Origin: CAZHGD01 sp964531735
Lineage (GTDB): Bacteria; Armatimonadota; UBA10988
Direction: 5' to 3'
Assembly (NCBI GenBank): GCA_964531735.1
Contig: CAZHGD010000047.1
Location: 1-44,755 of the forward strand
Length of the DNA: 44,755 bases
Below, piece after piece: positions 14,347 through 22,946 of this stretch; position 1 is the first letter of the stretch, and each line of letters begins with the position of its first letter. The translations under genes and the position numbers were made by a program. Below the pieces are notes generated by a model. That model was given only the letters and a program-made list of their open reading frames with translations, had not been told where the DNA came from and ran no database searches.

Positions 14347-15762
14347 ATGAGGACGCTGGGCCTGGACTTGTGCGGCAACGTCGTCAGGGCCGTCATCGGA
14401 GAGAACCGGCGCGGCAAGCTGCAACTCCACGAGGCCAGCACGCTACCAGTGCCCGGCGCGACCACCGATGCCCTGGCCACTGCCGTCGGCACCTTCCTCG
14501 CCGAGCACGGCCGCGGCGTGCAGCAGGTGGTCATCGGGCTGCCGCTGCACCAGACTGTCGTCAAGCTGCTCCGCTTCCCCACCACCAGCGAGGACAACCT
14601 CGGTCGGCTGGCGCGCGCCGCGGCCGAGACGTCACTGCCCCTGCCGGTCGACCTGGTCTCGCTCGACCACGGCGTGATCGACACCGGCGACACCGACAAC
14701 CCCGCGACCGTCGCGCTCGCGGCCTGCCGTCGCGATGATCTGACCCGCACGCTCGCGCCGCTGGCGGCCGCCGGCGTCAAGGTGCAGGTGGTCGATGTCT
14801 CGGCGCTGGCCCTGGCCAACGCCTTCCATCATGTCGTGGTGGCCGCGGCGCTGACCACCGCCATCGTCCTGCTCAACGGCGACCGCACGGAGTTCGTGGT
14901 GCTCGACGGCAAGGGCCGGCTGCGCCAAGTGCGCGGCATCAGCGCCGGCGCCAGCGAGGTCGCCGACGAACTGCGTCGCTCGCTCCAGTCGTATGCCGGC
15001 ACCATGGGCGAACCGGTGGCCCAGGTGCTGTTGGCCGGCACCGATGCGCCGCGCTGGGAGACGCCGCTGGCCGAGGCCCTGGGCGTGCCGGTGCAGATCG
15101 GCAACGCCTGGAACGGCAACGGCATGCAGGAGGTGGATGGCGAGCACGCCGCCGCCTTCGCCGTGGCGACCGGCCTGGCGCTACGCGGCGGCGAAGCACC
15201 GCTGCACGTCAACTTGCGCGTGGTCGACCAGACGGCCCCATCACGCCGCGCCGTCAAGCCGGCCGAAGTCGTCATGGCCGGCATCGTGGTGCTGGTCATG
15301 GTCGCCGCCCTCTGGTTCTGGCAGGCGTGGAACACACGCGCGGCCACGGCCCGCCAGGTCGCCGATCAGGTCGCCACCCTCGAAAAGCAGGTCAAACTCG
15401 CCTCCAGCGACGATCCGGCGTTCCTGGACAAACTCCAGACCAAGGCCAACCAGGTGCGCCAGGAGAGCAACTGGCTCGACTTTCTGCGTGACCTGTCGAC
15501 GCGGCTGCCCACCGGCCTGGCCATCGAGGAGATCAACTGCGACCGCGCGCGACCGCTGACGGTGCGCGGGCAGGCGCTGAACAACACGGTCATCGCGCAG
15601 GCCATGGACGTGCTCAACGCGCAGGGCTGGTTCGACGGCGTGCGCCTGGACTATGCCAACGCGGAGCGAATCGGGCAGCAGCTTGTCTATAACTTCCAGA
15701 TCACGTGCCCTTGGAAAGAGAAGGCCAAGGAGCCGGGCAAGACGGTGAAGGAGACGGGGTGA
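14347..15762 (+). CDS. gspL: GspL-like PilM-PilN fusion of the secretion inner-membrane platform
   Basis: A 471-residue protein. Residues 1-285 form an actin-like PilM/GspL cytoplasmic domain: LGLDLCGNVVRAVIG at the start (phosphate-1-like), VVIGLPLHQTVVKLLRFP, and the two SHS2-type halves. The VNL at 288-290 corresponds to the PilN N-terminal motif that binds PilM in type IV pilus systems. One transmembrane helix at about 307-327 then leads to a coiled-coil and a ferredoxin-like periplasmic domain (LPTGLAIEEINCDRAR onward), as in PilN/GspL. The gene begins two bases after the gspK stop, and its end overlaps the next start by 4 bp. GspL links the secretion ATPase to the inner-membrane platform; that ATPase is not encoded in this window. 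Confidence 0.85.
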   Translation: MRTLGLDLCGNVVRAVIGENRRGKLQLHEASTLPVPGATTDALATAVGTFLAEHGRGVQQVVIGLPLHQTVVKLLRFPTTSEDNLGRLARAAAETSLPLPVDLVSLDHGVIDTGDTDNPATVALAACRRDDLTRTLAPLAAAGVKVQVVDVSALALANAFHHVVVAAALTTAIVLLNGDRTEFVVLDGKGRLRQVRGISAGASEVADELRRSLQSYAGTMGEPVAQVLLAGTDAPRWETPLAEALGVPVQIGNAWNGNGMQEVDGEHAAAFAVATGLALRGGEAPLHVNLRVVDQTAPSRRAVKPAEVVMAGIVVLVMVAALWFWQAWNTRAATARQVADQVATLEKQVKLASSDDPAFLDKLQTKANQVRQESNWLDFLRDLSTRLPTGLAIEEINCDRARPLTVRGQALNNTVIAQAMDVLNAQGWFDGVRLDYANAERIGQQLVYNFQITCPWKEKAKEPGKTVKETG

Positions 15763-16373
15763 GCGACCGCACCTGGCTCTATGCGGCCGGTCTGGTGGTA
15801 GCGTTGGCGATGGGCGGCTTCCTCTTGCAGGAGCCGGTGTTCAAGCCGTACCACGAACTGGCCACCCGGACCACCGCCGATCGTGCCAAGGTCAAGGAGC
15901 TGAAGGCCGATCTGGCTCGGCGTCAGGCCTCGCGTGGCGAAGCCAGCGAGGTGTTGACCGAGTACGGCGGCCCGCTGAGCGAGCTGGACCGGCACGCTCG
16001 GGCGACGCTGTTCTACCGCCGCGTCGAATCGATGGTCACCTCCAGCGGCCTCGAGGTGGTCAGCCTGCAACCGAAGCCGGAGCAGATGGATGCCACCGGC
16101 GTCATCCGATTCCCCGTGGTGGTCAGCGTCACCGGCGACCTGAAGGGCGTGGTCTCGCTGCTCGCCCAGGCGCGGGCCACCAGCGGCCTGATCGGCGTTG
16201 AGCGACTGACCGTGCGGCGCCGCGACGACGAGCAGAAACCCCTGTCGTTCCAGGCCATACTCGTCTCCTACGGGGTGGCCGACCGCGAGACCCGCGACAA
16301 GCTGGCCCACGAGCGCGAGCGCAGCAACAAGAAGACGAAACGGAGCGAAGAGCATGGTGATAACCCGTCGTGA
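15759..16373 (+). CDS. gspM: GspM/PilO-like platform protein
   Basis: About 204 residues. It starts at a GTG overlapping the previous stop as GTGA (15759-15762), with AAGGAG just upstream. One transmembrane helix spans about residues 6-24, followed by a heptad-like coiled-coil (KVKELKADLARRQASRGEA) and then a ferredoxin-like domain with SMVTSSGLEVVSLQP and VVVSVTGDLKGVVSLLAQ, the pattern of PilO/GspM. These proteins dimerise with the PilN/GspL periplasmic domain. The highly charged C-terminus (ERERSNKKTKRSEEH) overlaps the start of the next gene by 20 bp. Assignment is by architecture and operon position, since GspM/PilO sequences are weakly conserved. Confidence 0.78.
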   Translation: MSDRTWLYAAGLVVALAMGGFLLQEPVFKPYHELATRTTADRAKVKELKADLARRQASRGEASEVLTEYGGPLSELDRHARATLFYRRVESMVTSSGLEVVSLQPKPEQMDATGVIRFPVVVSVTGDLKGVVSLLAQARATSGLIGVERLTVRRRDDEQKPLSFQAILVSYGVADRETRDKLAHERERSNKKTKRSEEHGDNPS

Positions 16374-17268
16374 CATCGCCATCCTCGGCACCTTCGCCGC
16401 GCTCCTGATCGTCGGTGTGGTGCTCTTCGTCCGGCAGCAGTCCACGCTGCCCGAGCCGTCGGACACCCGCCGCACCACCACTGACACCCGCCGCGGCCGC
16501 TCGCGCAGCACCGCGCGCAGCGCCGCCACGACCTCGCCGGACGCGTCCGACCAAGTCCCATACGACGGTGATTCGGCGCTGCTCTCGCCGGCCGCCGCCG
16601 GCGGCACCGTGCCACCGGCCTACCAGGTGATCCTGACGCGCGCCCTGTTCACACCACTGTTCACGGTGGCGAAGCCGACCCAGGTGGCCACCAAAGGGCA
16701 ACTGCCGCCGGTGCCCGCCGCGTCCAAGAGTGGCAAGCAGCAGAAGACCACGCAGACCAAGGGGCGCAACACGCCGCGGCCCAGCACCGCGGGCGGCACC
16801 CCGGGCACCGGCGCGCCGACGGCCCCGCCGGCGCCGCCGGTGGCGGTCACCGGGCTGCTGCGCTGGGGCAATGGCTACCGGGTGGTGCTCGAGCACACCG
16901 AGTACAAGCTGACCCGCATTCTGCGTGTGGGCGACGAAGCCTGGGGATACCGCGTCGCGGAGGTCTCCGAAGACGCTCGCCAAGTCACTTTGGAAGTGCC
17001 GGGCGGCAGCGGCCGCCAGGCGATTATGTTGAAACTCGGCGAGGGCAAGAAGGTCGAAACTACTCAGAGCACGCCGGCGGCGACCGAGGCGCCGAAACCG
17101 GCCGAACCCAGCCGACAGCCCTCCATGGAGCAGCCGGGCATGGGATTCCGCCGGTTCGGATTCGATCCCAGCCAGCTTACGCCGGAACAGCGCCAGCGCA
17201 TGGAAGAATGGCGCGCTCGCCGCGCGCAGCGGCGGGGTGAAGGCGGCGGCGGCGGTGCTGGCAAGTAG
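16354..17268 (+). CDS. GspC/PilP-like clamp protein linking platform and secretin
   Basis: A 304-residue protein with one N-terminal transmembrane helix (about 8-26), then a Ser/Thr/Arg- and Pro/Thr-rich disordered spacer. The compact beta domain spans about residues 165-215 (VAVTGLLRWGNGYRVVLEH through ILRVGDEAWGYRVAEVSED). This is the layout of the homology region of GspC, or of PilP, which contacts the N0 domain of the secretin. The last 60 residues are again low complexity, ending in a Gly run, with an LTPEQRQRMEEWRARR helix. It overlaps the previous gene by 20 bp and is followed by the secretin gene, as expected for its partner. GspC versus PilP cannot be decided without structure prediction. 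Confidence 0.7.
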   Translation: MVITRRDIAILGTFAALLIVGVVLFVRQQSTLPEPSDTRRTTTDTRRGRSRSTARSAATTSPDASDQVPYDGDSALLSPAAAGGTVPPAYQVILTRALFTPLFTVAKPTQVATKGQLPPVPAASKSGKQQKTTQTKGRNTPRPSTAGGTPGTGAPTAPPAPPVAVTGLLRWGNGYRVVLEHTEYKLTRILRVGDEAWGYRVAEVSEDARQVTLEVPGGSGRQAIMLKLGEGKKVETTQSTPAATEAPKPAEPSRQPSMEQPGMGFRRFGFDPSQLTPEQRQRMEEWRARRAQRRGEGGGGGAGK

Positions 17269-17308
17269 CGTGGCGACGCTGGCCACGCGGTCGGAGCGGA
17301 GTGGACCC

Positions 17309-19981
17309 GTGGCAAACCTGGCGCGTCTCGGTGGACTGTTCGGACTGTCCCTGTGCCTGACGGCCGGGCTGTGGGGCGACGAGTCGTCGCGCCGGCCAGG
17401 CCCACTGGGACCCATGCCCGCGCCGAACCGGCGCGCGGTCCAGGAAGGCCCCGGACCGATCCAGACCGGTCCGCCCGGCCCTGGACAGCCCGGCCAGCCG
17501 GGCCAGCCCGGGCAACCAGGCCAGCCGGGACAACCCGGGCAACCAGGCCAACCCGGACAGGCCGGCACCCAGCCGCCGCGGGCACCCGGCGCCACGGACC
17601 CGAGCAACCTGCCCCGCCGACGCGACAGCCTGATCACGATGACCTTCGAGAACGCCGACATCGTGGCCGTGCTCAAGGCGCTCTCGGAGATCTGGGGCAA
17701 GCCCATCGCGACTCACCCCGACCTCACCGGCACCATCACCGTCCTGGCCGCCCGCGACGTGACCGTCGCCGAGAGCTTCGAGATCATGCGCTCGGCGCTG
17801 AACGTCCGCGGCTTCACCATGGTCGGCTCGCTCGACGACGACTCGAAGATGATCGAGATCTGGCCGCGCCGCGAGATGGTCAACCGCGGCGGCGCCGTCG
17901 TGGTCGGACGCGATCCGCAGACCGTCGACCCGAACCAGCAGATCATCACGCAGGTGGTACCGTTGCGCTTCATCCGCGCCAAGACGGTCGCCGACACGCT
18001 GCAGCGGCTGGTCAACAAGGACAACGCCAACATCGTCGCCATCGATGACACCAACACGCTGGTGATCACCGACCGGGCCGAGAACATCAAGCGACTGCTG
18101 GAGATCATCAAAGCGATCGACGACGTGCCGCAGGAGCGGCGCACGCTCGAGGTCATCGCGCTGCAGTACGCCAACGCCACCGACGTGCAGCAGTTGCTGG
18201 TCAACATCTACAGCGATCCCCTCGGTGCCCTCAACCGCCAGATGCGCGGCGCCCAGAACGACCCGCGCGTGCAGCAGCAGGTGATGATGCTGATGCAGGC
18301 CGGCGCCCTCGACCCGACCCAAGGCGTCCGCATCACCGCCGACAGCCGCACCAACTCGCTCGTGCTCTACGGCCCGCCCGAGGTGCTCGAGGCGCTGCGG
18401 CCCATCGTCAAGCAACTCGACCGGAACATCACCCAGCAGGTCATCTTCCGCAAGTACAAGCTGCGCTACGCCGACGCCAGCACGCTGGCCCAGAGCCTCA
18501 ACCTCCTGTTCCAGCAGCCTCAGGGCTCGGCCCAGCAGACGCCCATCTTCTTCCGCCGCTCGCAGGGCCCCGACAACGGCCGCCCCGGCTTCACCTCGCT
18601 CAAGGAGAACCTGGTCGTCGCCGATTCGCGCACCAACTCGCTGTTGGTCACCGCCACGCCCGACAACATGCGCATCTTCGAAGACCTGATCCAGCAGATG
18701 GACCAGCCGGGCGAGATGCACCAGGTGGTCGAGGTCATTCCGCTGGAGTTCGCCACCGCGACCAACGTCGCCCGCTCGCTGCAGCAACTCCTACGCGGCT
18801 CGACCAGCGGCAACCAGGGCTTCTTCTTCTTCCTGTTCGGCGGCCAGCGCTCCACCGATGGTCCCCTCGACCGCCTGAAGGACGTCACGGTGGTGGCCAG
18901 CACCGAGCAGAACACGCTGATTGTCACCGGGCCGCCCGAGGCGTTGCCGGCGGTCCGCAAGATGGTCGGCGCCCTCGACCAGCCGCGCGCGCAGGTCTAC
19001 ATCAACGTGATCATCGCCGACGTGACGCTCAACAATGAGCAGAACCTCGGCGTGGAGATGTCCTGGCTGAGCGCCCCTGGCAAGAACGGACAGGCCAGCA
19101 CGGGCTTCAACCTCGACAACAACGTGCCGCAGGGCATCCGCTACGCCTTGGTCACCAGCGAGTTCAGCGCCTTGCTCAGAGCCCTGTCCAACCGCACCAA
19201 GGTCAAGGTGCTGAGCACACCGCACATCACCACCGTCGACAACACGCAGGCGCAGATCAGCATCGGCACGCAGTACCCGTTCCCCAAGACCAGCGAGTCG
19301 TCGGCGGGCACGGTGCAGACCACGTTCGACTTCAAGGACATCTCGATCAAGCTGATGGTCACGCCGCATGTCAGCCTCGGCAGCCAGATGGTCAACCTCG
19401 ACGTGGATCAGACCATCGACGAGCTGACCGGCACCATTCAGCAAGGCGGCAGCACCGTGCCGCTGATCGCCACGCGACGCGCGGTGACCAAGGTCATGGT
19501 CGAGACCGGCCAGACCATCGTCATCGGCGGCATCATCCGCAACCGCACCGAGCGCCAGGAGGACGGCGTGCCCGTCCTGCAGGACCTGCCGCTGATCGGC
19601 TCGCTGTTCCGCCGCACCAAGGACCGCACCGAGCGCACCGAGCTGATGGTCTTCCTGACGCCGTTCGCGGTCACCACCGACGAGCAGCTCAAGCGCATCA
19701 AGGACTACCGCCAGCGTGAGTTGACGCAGCACTTCCCGCAGGTGGACGAGTTCCTGCGCGGGCAGTCCGACTTCGGCGAGCGCGAACTGCCGACGCCGGC
19801 GCCGAAGACGCCGGAACCGCAACCGAAGCCGAAGCCGGAGCCGGTGCCACATGCCAGCCTGCCCGAGCGCCCGCGCCGCGCCCTGCAAGGCCCGCCCGCG
19901 CCGGCGGCCACACGGCCCAGACCCGCTCTGCTCGGTCCGGTCGCGCCGCGCGCCGTGCGCCTGGGCCCGCTGCCGCAGTAG
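17309..19981 (+). CDS. gspD: Type II secretion secretin GspD
   Basis: About 890 residues from the GTG at 17309, which has GGAG 7 bases upstream and opens directly into a signal peptide (VANLARLGGLFGLSLCLTAG); an earlier in-frame GTG at 17237 overlaps the previous gene and would bury the signal. After a Gly-Gln-Pro repeat (17483-17563) comes N0/STN (SLITMTFENADIVAVLKALS), then N1-N3 repeats with LRFIRAKTVADTLQRL, LQYANATDVQQLL and IPLEFATATNVARSLQQLL. The C-terminal secretin domain includes VLSTPHITTVDNTQAQI, the VPLIATRRAVTKVMVETGQT region, and the hallmark VPVLQDLPLIGSLFR. The tail is Pro/Lys-rich. It forms the outer-membrane channel. No pilotin is identifiable, though the lipoprotein gene downstream is a candidate by position only. 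Confidence 0.96.
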   Translation: MANLARLGGLFGLSLCLTAGLWGDESSRRPGPLGPMPAPNRRAVQEGPGPIQTGPPGPGQPGQPGQPGQPGQPGQPGQPGQPGQAGTQPPRAPGATDPSNLPRRRDSLITMTFENADIVAVLKALSEIWGKPIATHPDLTGTITVLAARDVTVAESFEIMRSALNVRGFTMVGSLDDDSKMIEIWPRREMVNRGGAVVVGRDPQTVDPNQQIITQVVPLRFIRAKTVADTLQRLVNKDNANIVAIDDTNTLVITDRAENIKRLLEIIKAIDDVPQERRTLEVIALQYANATDVQQLLVNIYSDPLGALNRQMRGAQNDPRVQQQVMMLMQAGALDPTQGVRITADSRTNSLVLYGPPEVLEALRPIVKQLDRNITQQVIFRKYKLRYADASTLAQSLNLLFQQPQGSAQQTPIFFRRSQGPDNGRPGFTSLKENLVVADSRTNSLLVTATPDNMRIFEDLIQQMDQPGEMHQVVEVIPLEFATATNVARSLQQLLRGSTSGNQGFFFFLFGGQRSTDGPLDRLKDVTVVASTEQNTLIVTGPPEALPAVRKMVGALDQPRAQVYINVIIADVTLNNEQNLGVEMSWLSAPGKNGQASTGFNLDNNVPQGIRYALVTSEFSALLRALSNRTKVKVLSTPHITTVDNTQAQISIGTQYPFPKTSESSAGTVQTTFDFKDISIKLMVTPHVSLGSQMVNLDVDQTIDELTGTIQQGGSTVPLIATRRAVTKVMVETGQTIVIGGIIRNRTERQEDGVPVLQDLPLIGSLFRRTKDRTERTELMVFLTPFAVTTDEQLKRIKDYRQRELTQHFPQVDEFLRGQSDFGERELPTPAPKTPEPQPKPKPEPVPHASLPERPRRALQGPPAPAATRPRPALLGPVAPRAVRLGPLPQ
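17483..17563 (+). repeat. Collagen-like (Gly-Gln-Pro)8-Gly-Gln-Ala repeat in the secretin
   Basis: Nine consecutive 9-bp units encode eight Gly-Gln-Pro triplets and a final Gly-Gln-Ala between the secretin signal peptide and its N0 domain. The codons vary from unit to unit (GGA/GGC/GGG, CAG/CAA, CCC/CCG/CCA), so the peptide is conserved beyond simple DNA slippage. This is a flexible or triple-helix-capable spacer not normal for GspD. Confidence 0.85.
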
Positions 19982-20002
19982 TCGACCGCCCTGCCCCACC
20001 CC

Positions 20003-20031
20003 TTGCGGTCGGCCCCCGAGGCGGTTACGAT
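20003..20031 (+). promoter_or_regulatory. Promoter match upstream of the lipoprotein gene
   Basis: TTGCGG (20003-20008), a 17-bp spacer, then TACGAT (20026-20031). Both boxes are reasonable sigma-70 matches with optimal spacing, about 90 nt ahead of the lipoprotein ATG. This suggests the lipoprotein is transcribed separately from the secretin operon. Confidence 0.4.
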
Positions 20032-20128
20032 CCGGGCAACCGGGCCGGGCCCCAGCGGCGCGACGACACGGCTCAACCATAGACCGGCCACGCCGGCCGA
20101 CCACCCCACCCCGGCCCGAGGAACGACC

Positions 20129-20941
20129 ATGACCAGACATCCGCGGACGGTGGCGGTAGCGCTCTCGGCCTTACTGTTGCTCGGCGGCTGCTCGCAGCGC
20201 AGCAGCGGTCCCATGCCGGCCGAGGCCGGCGACTCGATTGACGCGGTGACCAGCGCCATCCAGCACGTCGGCGCGGTGCTGGGCTCGTTCGCCAGTTTGC
20301 CCGAAGCCCTGGCCAAGCTGGCGACCAATCCGTTCAGGGTGTTCGGTGAGTGTCCCAAAGTCAGCGCGCGCGCCGAACTCACCGGCGGGGCGACCGTCAC
20401 CTTCGAGTACGGCGGCGGCTGCGCCGGCCTGCCGCTGGCCGGCACAGTCCGGCTCGGCCTCGACCTGCGCCGGCTCGAGGGCACCCTCGGCTTCGAGAAG
20501 TTCCGGGCTCTCGACCGGGGCATCGAGGGCGATCTGGCCCTCAAGCCGGTCGACAAACGGTTCGGCCAGATGCGCGTACGCTTCAACCAGTTGCGCGTTC
20601 AGGACCTGGGCTGGATCACCGGTGAGACCGCCCTGTCGCTGTCGCCCGACGGCACCGTCGCGATGAGTGACGGTCAGCTCAAGCTGCGCGATGTGGCCAA
20701 CTTCAACGGCGGCGTCGACGTCTCCGACCTGGCCTTCAACCTGCTGCGCAACGGCAACGCCCTGCCGCAGGCCGGGCAGGTCAAGTTCGTGGCGCCGCTG
20801 AAGATGATGGGCATGAATGCCGTCGACGCCACGGTCCGGTTCGACGCGAACACGCCCAAGAATGGGCACGTCAAGGTGTGGGTCGGGCCGATGGGTCCGT
20901 ACGACTACGAACTGCGCAAGCAGAAGCCGGGCCAACCGTGA
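20129..20941 (+). CDS. Lipoprotein of unknown function
   Basis: A 270-residue protein starting at an ATG with GAGGA upstream. The N-terminus is a lipoprotein signal (VALSALLLLGG before Cys21; lipobox LLGGC), so the mature protein is membrane-anchored. The rest alternates short beta strands with regular Gly turns (ATVTFEYGGGCAG, TVRLGLDLRRLEGTLGF, GDLALKPVDKRFG, MRVRFNQLRV), suggesting a beta-rich, repetitive sheet somewhat like AsmA/LptA-type folds. Two Cys in the mature part (ECP and GGC, about residues 75 and 96) could form a disulfide. I do not recognise a family. It follows the secretin gene by 147 bp with its own promoter match, and could be a pilotin-like partner, but nothing in sequence demonstrates that. 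Confidence 0.75.
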   Translation: MTRHPRTVAVALSALLLLGGCSQRSSGPMPAEAGDSIDAVTSAIQHVGAVLGSFASLPEALAKLATNPFRVFGECPKVSARAELTGGATVTFEYGGGCAGLPLAGTVRLGLDLRRLEGTLGFEKFRALDRGIEGDLALKPVDKRFGQMRVRFNQLRVQDLGWITGETALSLSPDGTVAMSDGQLKLRDVANFNGGVDVSDLAFNLLRNGNALPQAGQVKFVAPLKMMGMNAVDATVRFDANTPKNGHVKVWVGPMGPYDYELRKQKPGQP

Positions 20942-20963
20942 CGGCACCAGGAGCCGTGCCCGC

Positions 20964-22874
20964 TCAGCGCGCCGGCTGAGCGGCGTTCAGCCAGGCGCCA
21001 CGCGGTTGCCAGGCGCCGGCGGCGACGCGGCGGCACAGGTGCTCCACCAGCGCCACGATCAGCTCGACCCGGCCGAACGGCGTGACCAGGTAGACGCCGG
21101 GCGCCCCGGCGGCCAGAGCCGCGTCGATCTGCTCGGCGCAGATGGCGATCCCCTCGGCCTGACTGGCCTCACGGTCACCGTCGACGGCGGCCAGGCGCTC
21201 CTGCAGCGCCTCCGGTATGCGCATGCCGGGCACTTCGTTGTGCAGGTAGCGCGCGTTGCGCGCGGACACCAACGGCATGAAGCCGACGAAGATCGGCAGG
21301 TCGAGGTGGGCCGTCGCCGCGTACATCTCGGCCACGCGAGCGGTGTCGTAGACCATCTGCGACATGGCGAAGTCGCAGCCGACGGCGATCTTCTTCTCCA
21401 GGCGCCGAACCGCCGCGTCGAGCCGCCTGGCGTTCGGGTCGAAGGCCACGCCGATGCGGAACCGCGTGCGCCGCTCGAGGGCCGTGCCCAGCGCGTTGCG
21501 CCCTTCGTTCAGTTCGCGCAGCATCCTGATCAGGCCGAACGAGTTGACGTCGAACACCGCCGTCGCCTCGATCTGCCCTTGCAGGCTGAGCGGGTCGCCG
21601 GTCAGCGCCAGGATGGTGTCGACGCCCAAGGCACTCGCGCCCATCAGCGCCGATTGCAGGCCCAGCAGGTTGTGGTCGCGGCAAGTGAGGTGGCAGACCG
21701 CCGGCACGTGCGCCTGGAGCTGCACCAGGTGGCTGAGCGCGATGCTGCTCATGCGGATGCTGGCCAACGGGTTCTCGGCGATGCTGATGCCGTGTACACC
21801 CGCTTCGGCCAGCGCCTGGGCGCCGGTCAGTACCTTCTGGTAGTCCATGCCGCGCGGCGGATCGAGTTCCACGATCACGACCGGCTCGCGGCCGAGTGGC
21901 TCCAGCAAGCTGCGGACCGGCGGCGGTGACGAGACCACCGCGCTCGGCGGCGGTGGTGGCGGCGGCAACACGCCCGCCGGCGCTCGGTCGGGCAACGCGC
22001 GGCCGGCCAGGCGCTGGGCGACCAGCCGGATGTGCTCCGGCGTGGTGCCACAACAGCCGCCGATCAGCCCGACGCCGTGGTTGGCCAGTCGCTCAGCGGC
22101 GTCCACGAAGTAGCTGAGTTGGTCGTTGTAGACATAGCGCCCCTCGAACACCTGCGGGAAGCTGGCGTTGGGATACGCGGTCAGCGGCGCCGTGGTCAAC
22201 TCGCTCAGCCGTTCCACCGCCTGCAGCAGGTGCAACGGTCCGAAGCCGCAGTTGCCGCCGAGGCTGGCGGCGCCGGCGCGGTGCAACTCCAGCAGCGACC
22301 GCAGGACCTCGTCGACCTGCTCACCGCTGACGCGGTCGGACAGGCTGAACTGCGCCATGACCGGGACGTCGACCACCGGCAAGACCGCGGCCAGCGCCGT
22401 GGCCAGCTCGTCGAGGCTGACGAAGGTCTCGAGGATGATGGCGTCGACACCGCCTGCAACCAGGGCGGCGGCCTGCTCCGCGAACGCGCCGGCGATCTCG
22501 GTCGGCGAGAGCGGCCCCTCGCCGCTCGCCGCCAGGCGGCCGATGGGCCCCACGCTGCCGAGCACGAAGCCGTCGCTACCGGCGGCCTGACGGGCCAGGT
22601 TCACACCCGCCGCGCAGATCTCCGCCACCTGGTCGCCCAGACCGTGCTTGGCCAGTTGGTAGCGGTTGGCGCCGAAGGTGTTGGTCTCCAGCGCCTCGGT
22701 GCCGGCCGCCCGGTACTCGTAGTGCACGGCGAGCACCAGGTTCGGCTGCGACAGGTTGAGCTCGTCGAGGCAAGACGACCAAGGCACGCCGCGAGCGACC
22801 AACTGCGTGCCCACCGCGCCGTCGCCAATCACCACGCGCCGGCTGATGGCGTCCAGCAGACGAGAATCCTTCAC
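20964..22874 (-). CDS. Bifunctional homocysteine S-methyltransferase / 5,10-methylenetetrahydrofolate reductase
   Basis: A 636-residue fusion like Bacillus YitJ. The GTG at 22874 has GGAGG 6 bases upstream; the frame is open to 22925 without a comparable site. Residues about 4-295 are the homocysteine methyltransferase barrel: DGAVGTQL, ETNTFGANR, and the zinc ligands in GGNCG (Cys209) and GGCCGTTP (Cys274-Cys275), all present. A proline run (about 303-310) links to the MTHFR barrel (about 330-620) with VELDPPRGMD, AVCHLTCRDHN, ILALTGDP, and FDPNARRLDAAVRRLEKK. It should feed one-carbon units from methylene-THF to methyl-THF and methylate homocysteine to methionine. It lies 72 bp downstream of the kinase-FGE gene on the same strand. 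No S-box or cobalamin riboswitch fits in the short leader. Confidence 0.93.
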   Translation of the reverse strand: MKDSRLLDAISRRVVIGDGAVGTQLVARGVPWSSCLDELNLSQPNLVLAVHYEYRAAGTEALETNTFGANRYQLAKHGLGDQVAEICAAGVNLARQAAGSDGFVLGSVGPIGRLAASGEGPLSPTEIAGAFAEQAAALVAGGVDAIILETFVSLDELATALAAVLPVVDVPVMAQFSLSDRVSGEQVDEVLRSLLELHRAGAASLGGNCGFGPLHLLQAVERLSELTTAPLTAYPNASFPQVFEGRYVYNDQLSYFVDAAERLANHGVGLIGGCCGTTPEHIRLVAQRLAGRALPDRAPAGVLPPPPPPPSAVVSSPPPVRSLLEPLGREPVVIVELDPPRGMDYQKVLTGAQALAEAGVHGISIAENPLASIRMSSIALSHLVQLQAHVPAVCHLTCRDHNLLGLQSALMGASALGVDTILALTGDPLSLQGQIEATAVFDVNSFGLIRMLRELNEGRNALGTALERRTRFRIGVAFDPNARRLDAAVRRLEKKIAVGCDFAMSQMVYDTARVAEMYAATAHLDLPIFVGFMPLVSARNARYLHNEVPGMRIPEALQERLAAVDGDREASQAEGIAICAEQIDAALAAGAPGVYLVTPFGRVELIVALVEHLCRRVAAGAWQPRGAWLNAAQPAR

Positions 22875-22946
22875 GAGCAGCCTCCGCGCCTGGGAACAGC
22901 GATTATAGCATGGCGCCGTCGCCACGCTCAGGCCTCAGCCGGCGGC

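Noticed and set aside
17177..18787. 536-codon minus-strand frame opposite the secretin
   Set aside because: Shadow of the secretin; the Val/Asp/Gly-rich text arises from complementary codons.
22875..22946. Possible methionine-type riboswitch (S-box or cobalamin) before the homocysteine methyltransferase fusion
   Set aside because: Only 72 bp separate it from the upstream kinase gene, too short, and no conserved core seen.
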